64,000 bases of DNA from Streptomyces sp. NBC_01283 (GCF_041435335.1 NZ_CP108430.1:2666001-2730000), one strand, 5' to 3'; counted from the stretch's first letter, positions 17,145 through 26,747 are shown. Program-made: numbers and translations. The notes: generated by a model from the letters alone, not told the origin.

Positions 17145-18854
17145 TCAGCGGTACGTGGTCTCCTCGCCAACGCCTGTGCAGTCCGCCGAGGATGCCGTCG
17201 GCGGCCGGTCCTCGATGATCTCCCTGGCCCGCGCCTCCCCCAGACTGGTGGCGTACCAAGGACCGCGCTCGGCCCCGAGGTCCTTCGCGATGCCCTCAAG
17301 GGCGCAGGAGCGCAATGGCTCCGGCAGCCCGTCGACCTCCGGAACAGCATCGGCGGACAGCCCACGCGCGTACTCCAGGTCGAACTTCCCGGTGTCCTCG
17401 TAGCGCTGCACATTGCGCTCGGCGATGAGCGCGTCGGGCGAGAGGAGTCCGAAGGCCAGCACCCCGGCCGCGGCACTCGCGGCGACAGCGCGCGGCAGCC
17501 AACGGGCGCCCCAGACTCCGGCCGCCATGATCAATACGATGACCAGGCCGAGCCAGAGCTCCACGGCCACGACCGAGACCCTCAGCCGGGTCAGCCCGTA
17601 CGCCTCGACGTACATGTCCATGCGCCGCACCGCCGACGCGACGACGACGAGCGTGAGGGCGCAGAGCGTCCCGAGCACGGCCCGCACCAGCCTTCGGTCT
17701 CGTGCCCCGTCCCGCGGCGCCCAGCGCAGGGCGAGGACGATGACGACGAGGGTGAGCAGCGTGGCGAGCAGCAGCTGCCAGAAGCCCTGGCGCGCGTACG
17801 CGGAGTACGAGAGGTCGGTCTTCTCCAGGACCGCGTTGTAGCCGCCGAAGAGCACGGCGAGTTGCACCACGTTGAACGCCGCGAACAGCAGGTTCAGAAC
17901 GATCAGCGGCAGCGCCCACTCGACGCGGCCCCGCTCCCGGCCGGGACCTACGACGAGCCGGTCCCAGCGCACGGGCGCGGCAGCGGTGTGCGCCGCGGCG
18001 AGCGCTCCGACGACGCCGAGCGCGAAGAGCAGCAGACGCCACGGCCCTTCGGCGACGGAGGCGTCGGGCATCAGGTCGCCCAGCAGCCCCGCGAAGGCGG
18101 CGTCGGCCCCGGCGAACAGCGCGCCGAAGACCAGCAGCAGCACGACGGTCACCGCGGCCGCCCGCAGCACGGGACCGCTCCGGGACCCGCTCGCACGTCC
18201 CCGCACCCCGCGCCAGCCCCAGCCAAGGCCGGAGAGGACCGCTTCGAAGAGACCGACCGGGCCGAGCAGCACGCCGGGCCAGGTACGGCAGCCGTGCAGC
18301 GCGAGTGAGCCGAGGGCAACGGCGGACACGATGGCGAGGAACGACGGCCAGCCGGCGTCCCGCAGCGCGGGCACCACAAGCAGCGCGAGGCCGCCGATCG
18401 CCCAGGTCAGCGTCCATGGGCGCAGCCTGCGACCGGCCTGCTCGGCGGCGAAATACGCGGCAAGCGCGGCGGGCAGGGCGACGATCAGCAGATTGATCGC
18501 GAGGCCGTCGCCGAGCAGCATCATGCTCAGCAGGCCGGTCACGAACACCGCGCCGAGCGTGCCCGTCCGGACCGGGGCGGGCGGGTCGGCCCGCAGATCG
18601 GCCAGCAGCGGCTCGTGCTTGTACCCGCCTCCCGGGTACGCCCAGTCGGGCCGAGGCACTGGGCTGCCCGCCACGGCACGCGGGCCTGGCACGGCGTCCT
18701 GGGGTTCTGCGGGCGCCTCGCTGCCGTCGTCGGCGTGACCGCCGCCGGCGCCCCCTCGCGGACGTCTCAGCGGTTCTCCGGCTGAACCTCGTGGAGCTGG
18801 CGCATCTGGACCTGACCCAGCTGAAGGCTCAGGCGTGGACGGTGCATCGGACAC
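17145..18854 (-). CDS. Polytopic membrane protein, DUF4173/DUF4153-like
   Basis: 569 residues from GTG 18854, with a strong GGGAGGGGG site. The first ~95 residues are disordered (Pro, Gly, Ala). About 10-11 hydrophobic segments span residues ~100-470. A soluble C-terminal ~90 residues follow, including RNVQRYEDTGKFDLEYARGL and a Cys pair, likely facing outside the membrane. The YTRQG-like loop (here YARQGFW) and the NVQRY motif are what I recall from the DUF4153/DUF4173 family, whose function is unknown. Transcription converges with the MFS gene. A 19-bp tandem duplication lies upstream. Confidence 0.75.
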   Translation of the reverse strand: MSDAPSTPEPSAGSGPDAPAPRGSAGEPLRRPRGGAGGGHADDGSEAPAEPQDAVPGPRAVAGSPVPRPDWAYPGGGYKHEPLLADLRADPPAPVRTGTLGAVFVTGLLSMMLLGDGLAINLLIVALPAALAAYFAAEQAGRRLRPWTLTWAIGGLALLVVPALRDAGWPSFLAIVSAVALGSLALHGCRTWPGVLLGPVGLFEAVLSGLGWGWRGVRGRASGSRSGPVLRAAAVTVVLLLVFGALFAGADAAFAGLLGDLMPDASVAEGPWRLLLFALGVVGALAAAHTAAAPVRWDRLVVGPGRERGRVEWALPLIVLNLLFAAFNVVQLAVLFGGYNAVLEKTDLSYSAYARQGFWQLLLATLLTLVVIVLALRWAPRDGARDRRLVRAVLGTLCALTLVVVASAVRRMDMYVEAYGLTRLRVSVVAVELWLGLVIVLIMAAGVWGARWLPRAVAASAAAGVLAFGLLSPDALIAERNVQRYEDTGKFDLEYARGLSADAVPEVDGLPEPLRSCALEGIAKDLGAERGPWYATSLGEARAREIIEDRPPTASSADCTGVGEETTYR

Positions 18855-19023
18855 GGGACCCCCTCCCGGCCGGTCCGCACGTGCGGCGGACGGCACGCGC
18901 GCGTGGCGGGCCGCCGGGCGACCGGCATCTCGTTGAGGACACGCAAGTCATGATCAACTCGCGGCCTGCCGGAAAGAGTAGCCGCGAGGCCGCCGACAGC
19001 CCTGCCATCGCCCACGCTGTGGC

Positions 19024-19061
19024 ATGACCGTGACAGTCACACATGACCGCGACAGTCACAC
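19024..19061. repeat. 19-bp tandem duplication with internal dyad
   Basis: ATGACCGTGACAGTCACAC (19024-19042) is repeated immediately (19043-19061) with one change. The first copy contains GTGAC-A-GTCAC, an 11-bp dyad. The pair lies upstream of the DUF4173-like gene and 15 bp past the stop of the ADP-ribosylglycohydrolase gene. A tandem operator for an unknown regulator is possible. Confidence 0.7.
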
Positions 19062-19076
19062 ACCGGAATCCCGAAG

Positions 19077-19985
19077 TCAGCCCACCGTGACCGGCACCCA
19101 GCCGGGCAGATCCTCGGTCTGCTCCAGCCACGCGCCGGAGGGCGCCCCGCCCTCGCCGGAAGCAACCACTCCGCCCACGATGGCGCAGGTCGTGTCCATG
19201 TCGCCGCCCACCTGGGCGGTGGACCAGATGGCCCGCTCATAGTCGCCCAGGCCACGAGCGGCCGACCACAGCGCGAACGGCACCGTGTCATGAGCCGTCG
19301 TGCGGCGCCCGCATCCGAGGACCGCCGCGACCGTCGCCGCGTCCCCGTAGTCGAGCATGTCCCGGGCGCGCCGGAGCCCCGCTCCCACGGCACTGCGGGG
19401 CACGAGGTCGATGACGCCGTCGAGCAGCGCCTTCGGTGCGGGCGGCCCGGCGGGGTCGGCCGCCAGCGCCGCGGCGGCGGCCACCGCCATGGCTCCCACG
19501 ACCGCCTCACGGTGCTGGTGCGTGGGGTAGGCGGAGATCTCCGCCTGGTGCGTCGCCTGCTCCGGATCGTCCGCGTACCAGGCGCCGAGCGGCGCGATCC
19601 GCATGGCCGCCCCGTTGCCCCAGGAGCCCTGCCCCTTGAACAGCGCGGAGGCCAGCTCCCGCCAGTCCCCGCCCTCACGGACCTGCCTGAGCAGCCGGTT
19701 CACGGCCGGGCCGTAGCCGCGGTCGAAGTCATGGTGCTCGGCGAACGACAGTGCGAGCGCGTCTTGGTCGATCCGGTCGTGGCGGACCAGGACCGCGAAC
19801 ACGGAGCAGGCCATCTCGGTGTCGTCGGTCCACTGCCAGGGGCCTGGGGGCGCTTCCCCGCGCTTGAGCAGCGGGTAGTTCGCGGGCACGAAGAACTGAG
19901 AGCCCAGTGCGTCCCCCACCGCCAGTCCACGCAGGCTGGCCAGAGCGCGGGCCAGGCGCCGGTCGGGAGAGGAGTCAGCGGTCAT
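19077..19985 (-). CDS. ADP-ribosylglycohydrolase family protein
   Basis: 302 residues. Removes ADP-ribose from modified proteins or small molecules. The two dimetal-site signatures of the DraG/ARH fold are present: WTDDTEMA (about 52-59) near the N-terminus and QVGGDMDTTCAIVGGV (about 260-275) near the C-terminus. GQGSWGNGAAMRIAPLG in the middle fits the substrate pocket. It starts 12 bp after the stop of the histidine-phosphatase gene, so the two form an operon. Whether it reverses a specific modification or acts in NAD metabolism is not visible. Confidence 0.9.
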   Translation of the reverse strand: MTADSSPDRRLARALASLRGLAVGDALGSQFFVPANYPLLKRGEAPPGPWQWTDDTEMACSVFAVLVRHDRIDQDALALSFAEHHDFDRGYGPAVNRLLRQVREGGDWRELASALFKGQGSWGNGAAMRIAPLGAWYADDPEQATHQAEISAYPTHQHREAVVGAMAVAAAAALAADPAGPPAPKALLDGVIDLVPRSAVGAGLRRARDMLDYGDAATVAAVLGCGRRTTAHDTVPFALWSAARGLGDYERAIWSTAQVGGDMDTTCAIVGGVVASGEGGAPSGAWLEQTEDLPGWVPVTVG

Positions 19986-19997
19986 CGCTCTGCCACT

Positions 19998-20657
19998 CTA
20001 TCCGGTGACGCCGTACGGCTCGGGTTCGCGCCAGCGTTCGAACGGCCGGTCCAGTGTGTACTTGCCGTCGTCGCCGAGCACCAGCGTCCGCATCTCGCCG
20101 TTCCCGGGGTTGGACAGCGACTCGAACTCCGCCACCGACCAGTGGAACCAGCGCATGCAGAACAGCCGCATGGTCAGGCCGTGGGTGACGAGGAGGACGT
20201 TCGGCGGATGATCCGGCGCCTCGAAGCTCCGGTACAGGCTCTCCAGGAACGCGCCCACCCTGTCGTACACGTCGGCTCCCGACTCGCCCTGGGCGAAGCG
20301 GTAGAAGAAGTGCCCGTACGCGTCGCGGTACGCCTTCTGCAGTCTGACGTCGTCCCTGTCCTGCCAGTTTCCCCAGTCCTGCTCCCGCAGCCGCGGCTCC
20401 TCGCGGATCCGCACCAGCTCGGGGTCGAGCCGCAGGGCCCGGAATGTCTCATGGGTGCGCCGGTAGGGCGAGACGTACACACTCACCCGCTCCTGGCCGA
20501 CGGCCTCCCGTAGCTGCTCACCCGTCTCGTCCGCCTGCCGCCACCCCTTCTCGGTGAGCGCCAGCGCGTGGTCGGGTTCGCGTTCGTACACGGTGTCGTC
20601 GGCGTTTCCGGCCGACTCGCCGTGCCGGACAAGGAAGATGCGCTGCGGACGTGCCAT
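19998..20657 (-). CDS. Histidine phosphatase (phosphoglycerate-mutase-like) protein
   Basis: 219 residues. The RHG motif FLVRHGESAGN (about 8-18) supplies the phospho-accepting His. The second conserved His lies in VLLVTHGLTMRLF (about 155-167), and Arg/Glu residues between them fit the family. The length and WGNWQDRDDV segment point to a broad phosphatase rather than a glycolytic mutase. It precedes the ADP-ribosylglycohydrolase by 12 bp; a joint role, for instance on a phosphorylated ADP-ribose derivative, is speculation. Substrate unknown. Confidence 0.88.
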   Translation of the reverse strand: MARPQRIFLVRHGESAGNADDTVYEREPDHALALTEKGWRQADETGEQLREAVGQERVSVYVSPYRRTHETFRALRLDPELVRIREEPRLREQDWGNWQDRDDVRLQKAYRDAYGHFFYRFAQGESGADVYDRVGAFLESLYRSFEAPDHPPNVLLVTHGLTMRLFCMRWFHWSVAEFESLSNPGNGEMRTLVLGDDGKYTLDRPFERWREPEPYGVTG

Positions 20658-20832
20658 ACGGAAACCCTAGATCGGGCCCTCCCCGGGAGCTCAACCGGTC
20701 GGCCGTCCGGGCTCCATCCGGCGTAGGCGGACGCCGCCACCGACGGCGCCGTCACCACAGCGGGACAGCGGCGGGCCCGCCCGGCAGCAGGTCATACGCC
20801 AGGTCGCCGCAGCACGTCACCCGCGCGCGACG

Positions 20833-21438
20833 TCACACCGTCCACGACGGCTCCAGTTCCACGATGTCACCGGCCAGGGCCGCGACGTCCGCCTCCGTCT
20901 GGGCCCGCAGCGAGAGACGCTCCACCCGTTCCCTGCGGTACTTCCCGTGCTCGGCGGCCGACTGCCACATCGAGAGGACGAGGAACTCGTGCCCGGGTGC
21001 TTCACCGAAGAGCCCGCGCACCATCCCCGGGGAGCCCGCCATCGCCGGGTTCCAGACCTTCTCCTGCATGAGCGCGAAGTGCTCCACCCGTGCCTCGTGG
21101 ACCCGGCAGTGCGCCACCCGGACCACGTCGGCGTCGGCGAAGCGCGGCTCGAAGCCCGTCTTCACGTCGAATCGGTGGTCGAAGAGCTTGATCTGGATGT
21201 CCTTGAAGGTGCCTGACTGCGTGGCGGCGAGCCGGTCGTGGGACCGCGCCATGAAGGAGTCGTAGAAGGCCCGGCTCTCCCAGAAGCCGAAAACGTGCGC
21301 CACGCCCGGCCGCTCCCGACTCCACCCCCCGCCCTGTCCCCGGAACCCCGGCTCCCCCAGAAGCCCCGCCCACTTCCGCTGCCCCCGCTCGAACCCCCGT
21401 CGGTCCACCACGGTGCAGCGAATCCACTTGACCAGCAC
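20833..21438 (-). CDS. DUF4937-like protein (YdbC family)
   Basis: 201 residues from GTG 21438. The N-terminal half (VKWIRCTVVDRRGFERGQRKW ending at residue ~21, then GFWESRAFYDSFMARSHDR) and the C-terminal half (RVAHCRVHEARVEHFALMQE ... LVLSMWQSAAEHGKYR) look like two related ferredoxin-like alpha/beta modules, as in tandem antibiotic-biosynthesis-monooxygenase-type folds. I recall this as DUF4937; no enzymatic function is established. The next gene upstream on the same strand (arylamine N-acetyltransferase) ends 33 bp before this start, so co-transcription is likely. Confidence 0.75.
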   Translation of the reverse strand: MLVKWIRCTVVDRRGFERGQRKWAGLLGEPGFRGQGGGWSRERPGVAHVFGFWESRAFYDSFMARSHDRLAATQSGTFKDIQIKLFDHRFDVKTGFEPRFADADVVRVAHCRVHEARVEHFALMQEKVWNPAMAGSPGMVRGLFGEAPGHEFLVLSMWQSAAEHGKYRRERVERLSLRAQTEADVAALAGDIVELEPSWTV

Positions 21439-21471
21439 CGCGCCATCGTACGGCGCCGAGCGTGGCCCGGG

Positions 21472-22305
21472 TCACGCTCCGGCGTAGTGCGCCCGGATCA
21501 GCTCGGCGCGATCCTCGGCGCTCAGTTCAATACCGAACTCACGGTCGAGAACATCCCCCAACTCCCGGGCGGATACGTCACGTTCGTCCGATGTGCCGTC
21601 CGGTCGCGTCACCGTCAAACGTTCACCTACCAAAGTGCGGCGCACATTCGGAGCGGCCCTCTGGATCACCGGGCGGCGGATGAACGACGACATGGGGTGG
21701 GTCGATGTGTAGTGGTTCATCACTACGTAGTCGACGGGAAGCCGTTCTTCCAGCGTGTATTCGTAGAGGTCGAACCAGCCGCCCGCGTGCTCGGTACGCA
21801 ACACCCGCGCGCCGTTCGCCTCCTGGACGATCCGGAACCGCCACTCTCCTTGTCGCACGTCCTGCCGGACATCGCCCTCGTCCCCCATGGGGACCGGTTC
21901 GAGCAGTCCCAGGCCGCCGAAACCGACATCACAGTGCCACTGCTGTCCGTCCGCCTCGACCTTCAGGAGCATGTGCGTCACCGCGCGGCGCGACGAGGCA
22001 CCCGCCCGGACGCGCGCACCGAGCCCCGTGACGGCGAAGCCGATCCGCTCCAGGACCGCGGCGAACAGGAGGTTCTGCTCGTAGCAGTAGCCGCCTCTGC
22101 GCCGCCGCACCAGCTTGTCCTGCAGCGCCACCAGATCCAGCGGCACGGGCCGGCCGACCATCATCTCCAGATTCTCGAAAGGGATCGACGCCACATGCGC
22201 GCGATGGAGCGCCCGGAGGGTGTCGAAGTCAGGCTTCATGTCCCCCTTGTGGCCGACTCTGGCCACATAGGCCTCGATGTCCGCTTCTTCCCCGTTCCAT
22301 GTCAT
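21472..22305 (-). CDS. nat: Arylamine N-acetyltransferase
   Basis: 277 residues with ATG 22305; an in-frame GTG at 22323 is also possible and neither has a good ribosome-binding site. Transfers acetyl from acetyl-CoA to arylamines or hydrazines. The cysteine-protease-like triad is complete: Cys74 in RGGYCYEQN, His111 in VTHMLL and Asp126 in HCDVGFGG. Length matches the family (~275-280). In actinobacteria related enzymes also act on aromatic amines in secondary metabolism. The gene is divergent from terD. Confidence 0.93.
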   Translation of the reverse strand: MTWNGEEADIEAYVARVGHKGDMKPDFDTLRALHRAHVASIPFENLEMMVGRPVPLDLVALQDKLVRRRRGGYCYEQNLLFAAVLERIGFAVTGLGARVRAGASSRRAVTHMLLKVEADGQQWHCDVGFGGLGLLEPVPMGDEGDVRQDVRQGEWRFRIVQEANGARVLRTEHAGGWFDLYEYTLEERLPVDYVVMNHYTSTHPMSSFIRRPVIQRAAPNVRRTLVGERLTVTRPDGTSDERDVSARELGDVLDREFGIELSAEDRAELIRAHYAGA

Positions 22306-22453
22306 GGAGGCAATGATCCACACGACCGCGCCCGCATGCCAACAGCCTTTCCCACCGGCGAAATTCAGCGATGTCAGTCATGCGTCGTAGCGTGTCTGTT
22401 GGACATGCCTAGAGCATCGGCGCTAGCGGGGACTACGAGGAGGGGGATCTCTG

Positions 22454-22981
22454 GTGAGCAGTGTCAGCAAGGGAATTGAGAAGGTCGAGGTGGGGCTCAA
22501 GTGGGATCCGAGCCCTGTCGGCTCGCGGCCGCACGATCTCGACATCATCGCCGGTACGTATACGGCGGAGGCTCCGCACGGCAGCCCCGTATACCTGGTG
22601 CACTTCGGCAGCCGCTCCCCCGACGGGACGATCACTCTCAACAGGGACAGCAAGACGGGACAGGGCTTCGGTTTCGACGAGGTCATGACCCTGGAGCTCG
22701 GCCGGCTGGCGGCCACGTACGCGCGCGTGGTGGTCGGCGTGGCCATACAGCCCCACGAGGGGGAGAAGGTCTTCGGCGACATCCCGAGCACCTCCGTCCG
22801 TATCCGTCACGGGTACACGGACCTCTCCCTGACCGACCTCTCCGGAGTCTCCGGGTCCACGGCGGCCACCGTCGCCGAGTTCACCCGGGACGAGTCGGGC
22901 GCGTGGTCCTTCCGGGAGATCATCCGCGGTTTCGACGCGGACCCGACGTCCTTCGCCGCGCTGATGGGCGGAGAGTTCTGA
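22454..22981 (+). CDS. TerD-family calcium-binding stress protein
   Basis: 175 residues from GTG 22454 after GAGGAGGGGG. The TerD fold is recognisable: KVEVGLKWDPSP at the start, FGSRSPDGTITLNRDSKTGQ, then EVMTLELGRL and VVVGVAIQ; acidic residues in the loops fit calcium sites. Streptomyces carry many TerD paralogues linked to tellurite and oxidative stress and to development. This copy is monocistronic, ending at a bidirectional hairpin, with no other ter genes nearby, so a tellurite role is not implied. Confidence 0.85.
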   Translation: MSSVSKGIEKVEVGLKWDPSPVGSRPHDLDIIAGTYTAEAPHGSPVYLVHFGSRSPDGTITLNRDSKTGQGFGFDEVMTLELGRLAATYARVVVGVAIQPHEGEKVFGDIPSTSVRIRHGYTDLSLTDLSGVSGSTAATVAEFTRDESGAWSFREIIRGFDADPTSFAALMGGEF

Positions 22982-22988
22982 GAACGCG

Positions 22989-23030
22989 GTGAGGGGTCGG
23001 CGGAGCCGACCGGCTCCGCCAACCCCTCAC
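22989..23030. terminator. Bidirectional terminator between terD-like gene and nrdJ
   Basis: A 19-bp stem with a single mismatch (arms GTGAGGGGTCGGCGGAGCC and GGCTCCGCCAACCCCTCAC, tetraloop GACC) lies between the convergent stops at 22981 and 23048 and can serve both strands. Confidence 0.85.
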
Positions 23031-23047
23031 TCGGCTAGATCAGCCGG

Positions 23048-25945
23048 TCAGCTGCACCCGCTGGTCGAGCCGCAGCCCTCGCAGATGTAGCAGGAGCCTG
23101 CCCGCTGCATCTTCGTCCCGCAGGAGAAGCACAACGGCGCGTCGGCCTGGATACCGAGCTGCATCTCGACGAGCTCGGCGCTGGTGTGCGCCTGCTGCGG
23201 AGCGGGCTTCTCGGCCTCGGCCTTCGGCGTGGCGACCGCCTTCAGGACCTCGGGCTGCCGGGGAGCGGACTGTGCCAGACCCTCGACGTCGACGTCCGAT
23301 TCGTCCATGGACGGCTCGTACGAACCCGTCTCCAGGTGACGCTGACGCTCCTCGGCCGAGTGGATGCCGAGCGCGGAGCGCGTCTCGAAGGGCAGGAAGT
23401 CCAGCGCCAGGCGACGGAAGATGTAGTCGACGATCGACTGCGCCATCCGCACGTCCGGGTCGTCCGTCATGCCGGCCGGCTCGAAGCGCATGTTCGTGAA
23501 CTTCGAGACGTACGTCTCCAGCGGAACGCCGTACTGCAGGCCCACGGAGACCGCGATCGAGAAGGCGTCCATCATGCCGGCGAGGGTCGAGCCCTGCTTG
23601 GACATCTTCAGGAAGACCTCGCCGAGACCGTCGTCCGGGTAGGAGTTGGCGGTCATGTAGCCCTCGGCGCCACCCACGGTGAAGGAGGTGGTGATCCCCG
23701 GGCGGCCCTTGGGAAGGCGCTTGCGGACGGGGCGGTACTCGACCACCTTCTCGACCGCGGCACGGATCGTGTCCTCGGTCTTAGCGGTGACCTCGGCCTT
23801 CTCCTGCTCCTTCTTCTTGGCGGAGAGGGGCTGGCCGACCTTGCAGTTGTCGCGGTAGATGGCGAGCGCCTTGACGCCCATCTTCCACGCCTCGTAGTAG
23901 ACCTCTTCGACGTCCTCGACGGTGGCCGTCTCGGGGAGGTTGACCGTCTTGGAGAGCGCGCCGGAGATCCACGGCTGGATGGCCGCCATCATCCGGACGT
24001 GGCCCATCGCGGAGATGGAACGCTCGCCCATCGCGCAGTCGAAGACCTCGTAGTGCTCGGGCTTCAGACCGGGGGCGTCGATCACATTGCCGTGGTCGGC
24101 GATGTGGGCGACGATCGCCTCGATCTGCTCCTCCTGGTAGCCCAGGCGACGCAGGGCCTGCGGCACGGTGCCGTTGACGATCTGCATCGAGCCGCCGCCG
24201 ACGAGCTTCTTGAACTTGACCAGGGCGAGGTCGGGCTCCAGGCCCGTGGTGTCGCAGGACATCGCCAGACCGATGGTGCCGGTCGGGGCGATGACGGACG
24301 CCTGGGAGTTACGGAAACCGTTCTTCTCGCCGAGGCGGAGCACGTCCTGCCAGGCCTCCGTGGCGGCGGCCCAGATCGGGGTGTCCAGGTCGTCGACGCG
24401 GGGGGCCGTGGCGTTGGCGTCGGAGTGCTGCTTCATGACGCGCTTGTGCGGCGTGGCGTTCTTGGCGTAGCCGTCGTAGGGACCGACGACCGCGGCGAGC
24501 TCGGCCGAGCGCTTGTACGACGTACCCGTCATCAGCGAGGTGATGGCGCCGGCCAGGGAGCGGCCGCCGTCGGAGTCGTACGCGTGACCGGTGGCCATCA
24601 GCAGGGCGCCGAGGTTGGCGTAGCCGATGCCCAGCTGGCGGAAGGCGCGGGTGTTCTCGCCGATCTTCTGCGTCGGGAAGTCCGCGAAGCAGATCGAGAT
24701 GTCCATCGCGGTGATGACCAGCTCGACGACCTTCGAGAAGCGCTCGGCGTCGAAGGACTGGGTGCCCAGGCCGTCGTCCTTGAGGAACTTCATCAGGTTC
24801 AGCGAGGCGAGGTTGCAGGACGTGTTGTCCAGGTGCATGTACTCGCTGCACGGGTTCGAGCCGTTGATCCGGCCGGACTCCGGGCAGGTGTGCCAGGCGT
24901 TGATGGTGTCGTCGTACTGGATGCCGGGGTCGGCGCAGGCCCACGCGGCCTCGGCCATCTTGCGGAAGAGCGACTTGGCGTCGACCTCCTCGATGACGTC
25001 GCCCGTCATGCGGGACGTCAGGCCGAACTTGCCGCCCTCCTCGACCGCCTTCATGAACGTGTCGTTCACGCGGACCGAGTTGTTGGCGTTCTGGTACTGG
25101 ACGGACGTGATGTCGTCGCCGCCCAGGTCCATGTCGAAGCCCGCGTCACGCAGGGCGCGGATCTTCTCCTCTTCCTTCACCTTGGTCTCGATGAAGCCCT
25201 CGATGTCGGGGTGGTCGACGTCGAGGATGACCATCTTGGCCGCGCGGCGCGTGGCGCCACCCGACTTGATCGTTCCTGCGGACGCGTCGGCACCTCGCAT
25301 GAAGGAGACCGGTCCCGAGGCGTTGCCGCCGGAGGACAGCAGTTCCTTGGAGGAACGGATGCGGGAGAGGTTCAGGCCGGCGCCGGAGCCGCCCTTGAAG
25401 ATCATCCCCTCTTCCTTGTACCAGTCGAGGATCGAGTCCATGGAGTCGTCGACAGCCAGGATGAAGCAGGCGGAGACCTGCTGCGGCTGGGGCGTGCCCA
25501 CGTTGAACCAGACCGGCGAGTTGAAGCTGAAGATCTGGTGCAGGAGGGCGTACGCCAGCTCGTGCTCGAAGATCTCGGCGTCGGCGGGCGAAGCGAAGTA
25601 GCTGTAGTCCTCGCCGGCCTTCCGGTACGTCTTCACGATGCGGTCGATCAGCTGCTTGAGGCCGGTCTCGCGCTGCGGGGTGCCAACGGCCCCGCGGAAG
25701 TACTTGCTGGTGACGATGTTGACCGCGTTCACCGACCAGAAGTCGGGGAACTCGACGCCACGCTGCTCGAAGTTGACCGAGCCGTCGCGCCAGTTGGTCA
25801 TGACGACGTCTCGGCGCTCCCAGACCACCTCGTCGTACGGATGCACGCCGGGCGTCGTATGGATGCGCTCGATACGCAGACCCTTGCTGGCCTTGGATCC
25901 CTTGGCGCGGGAACCTCGTGCCGGGCCGCTCGTCGTCTCGGTCAT
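23048..25945 (-). CDS. nrdJ: Vitamin B12-dependent (class II) ribonucleotide reductase
   Basis: 965 residues from ATG 25945 behind GGGAGGCGGC. Makes deoxyribonucleotides using adenosylcobalamin, independent of oxygen. Visible are SPVWFNVGTPQPQQVSACF (first redox Cys), the NPCSEY segment of the active-site barrel, TGTIGLAMSCDTTG, and a C-terminal zinc-ribbon-like tail with CFSCG, CYICEGCG and a final CS. Two other proteins' worth of stop-free frame lies upstream but is a shadow of nrdR. It is downstream of nrdR (137 bp) in the standard nrdR-nrdJ operon, so NrdR repression is expected. No cobalamin riboswitch is seen upstream. Confidence 0.97.
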   Translation of the reverse strand: MTETTSGPARGSRAKGSKASKGLRIERIHTTPGVHPYDEVVWERRDVVMTNWRDGSVNFEQRGVEFPDFWSVNAVNIVTSKYFRGAVGTPQRETGLKQLIDRIVKTYRKAGEDYSYFASPADAEIFEHELAYALLHQIFSFNSPVWFNVGTPQPQQVSACFILAVDDSMDSILDWYKEEGMIFKGGSGAGLNLSRIRSSKELLSSGGNASGPVSFMRGADASAGTIKSGGATRRAAKMVILDVDHPDIEGFIETKVKEEEKIRALRDAGFDMDLGGDDITSVQYQNANNSVRVNDTFMKAVEEGGKFGLTSRMTGDVIEEVDAKSLFRKMAEAAWACADPGIQYDDTINAWHTCPESGRINGSNPCSEYMHLDNTSCNLASLNLMKFLKDDGLGTQSFDAERFSKVVELVITAMDISICFADFPTQKIGENTRAFRQLGIGYANLGALLMATGHAYDSDGGRSLAGAITSLMTGTSYKRSAELAAVVGPYDGYAKNATPHKRVMKQHSDANATAPRVDDLDTPIWAAATEAWQDVLRLGEKNGFRNSQASVIAPTGTIGLAMSCDTTGLEPDLALVKFKKLVGGGSMQIVNGTVPQALRRLGYQEEQIEAIVAHIADHGNVIDAPGLKPEHYEVFDCAMGERSISAMGHVRMMAAIQPWISGALSKTVNLPETATVEDVEEVYYEAWKMGVKALAIYRDNCKVGQPLSAKKKEQEKAEVTAKTEDTIRAAVEKVVEYRPVRKRLPKGRPGITTSFTVGGAEGYMTANSYPDDGLGEVFLKMSKQGSTLAGMMDAFSIAVSVGLQYGVPLETYVSKFTNMRFEPAGMTDDPDVRMAQSIVDYIFRRLALDFLPFETRSALGIHSAEERQRHLETGSYEPSMDESDVDVEGLAQSAPRQPEVLKAVATPKAEAEKPAPQQAHTSAELVEMQLGIQADAPLCFSCGTKMQRAGSCYICEGCGSTSGCS

Positions 25946-26082
25946 GCCGCCTCCCTGTATCAGGCTAAAACGCCCTGAAGTGCCACGATGTTCCCGTGAC
26001 ACGGTGTTGTCTGGTGCCGCGAAGCCCACGAAGGCGCCCCGCAAGCAGGTCTGTGTGTGTCGCCGTCGGCCGCTGGGGCCGG

Positions 26083-26637
26083 TCAGTCGGCGGCAGTGGC
26101 GGGCACCGGGACTTCGACAGTCCCTCCGGGCCCGCAGTCGTTCACGCCGGGCTCCCCGCCGGCGCCCTGCGGCTCTTCGTCGAGCCGCTTTTCCCGCTGG
26201 TCCCTCAGCTCCCCGACGGCAGCCTCGAAGTCGTCGAGCGAGTCGAACGCCCGATACACGGAGGCGAAGCGCAGGTAGGCCACGAGGTCCAGCTCCTGCA
26301 GCGGACCGAGTATGGCCAGACCCACGTCGTGCGTGGTCAGTTCGGCACTCCCGGTGGCCCGCACCGCCTCTTCGACCCGCTGGCCGAGCTGGGCGAGGGC
26401 GTCCTCGGTGACCGGCCGCCCCTGGCACGCCTTCCGTACGCCGTTGATCACCTTCGTACGGCTGAACGGTTCGGTCACGCCGCTGCGCTTGACCACCATC
26501 AGCGAACACGTCTCCACGGTCGTGAAACGACGGGAGCAGTCGGGACACTGACGGCGCCTGCGGATCGAGGTGCCGTCGTCGGTGGTGCGGCTGTCGACCA
26601 CGCGACTGTCGGGGTGCCTGCAGAAGGGGCAGTGCAT
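26083..26637 (-). CDS. nrdR: Transcriptional repressor NrdR
   Basis: 184 residues. Represses ribonucleotide reductase genes when dATP/ATP binds its ATP-cone. The N-terminal zinc ribbon is complete (MHCPFC ... [12 protein letters not shown]), followed by an ATP-cone domain ([20 protein letters not shown] to [15 protein letters not shown]). The last ~35 residues are an acidic/Gly extension beyond the usual ~150-residue length. It heads the nrdRJ operon and is divergent from lexA. Two candidate NrdR boxes lie 111-157 bp upstream of its start. Confidence 0.97.
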   Translation of the reverse strand: MHCPFCRHPDSRVVDSRTTDDGTSIRRRRQCPDCSRRFTTVETCSLMVVKRSGVTEPFSRTKVINGVRKACQGRPVTEDALAQLGQRVEEAVRATGSAELTTHDVGLAILGPLQELDLVAYLRFASVYRAFDSLDDFEAAVGELRDQREKRLDEEPQGAGGEPGVNDCGPGGTVEVPVPATAAD

Positions 26638-26747
26638 GAAACTCCCAACCCTCCTTCACGACACGACTCATAGGCCTCAACAGGCCCATGGGGCCCTCGA
26701 AGCAGCCCCAAGCATAGGCGATGCCCGAGGCCTGGAAAGACCCGGGA

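Noticed and set aside
22335-22407. Imperfect inverted repeat (CATGCCAACAG ... CTGTTGGACATG) between nat and the terD-like gene
   Set aside because: Arms are 50 bp apart with an unpaired base; could be chance in a 148-bp gap, so not listed as a site.
23186-25978. 930-codon + strand frame opposite nrdJ
   Set aside because: Antisense shadow with Val/Leu/Asp/Arg bias and no recognisable domain.
25946-26082. Possible cobalamin riboswitch ahead of the B12-dependent reductase
   Set aside because: The gap is only 137 bp and no B12-box-like sequence is visible; B12 control in Streptomyces is known for the other (class I) reductase operon.
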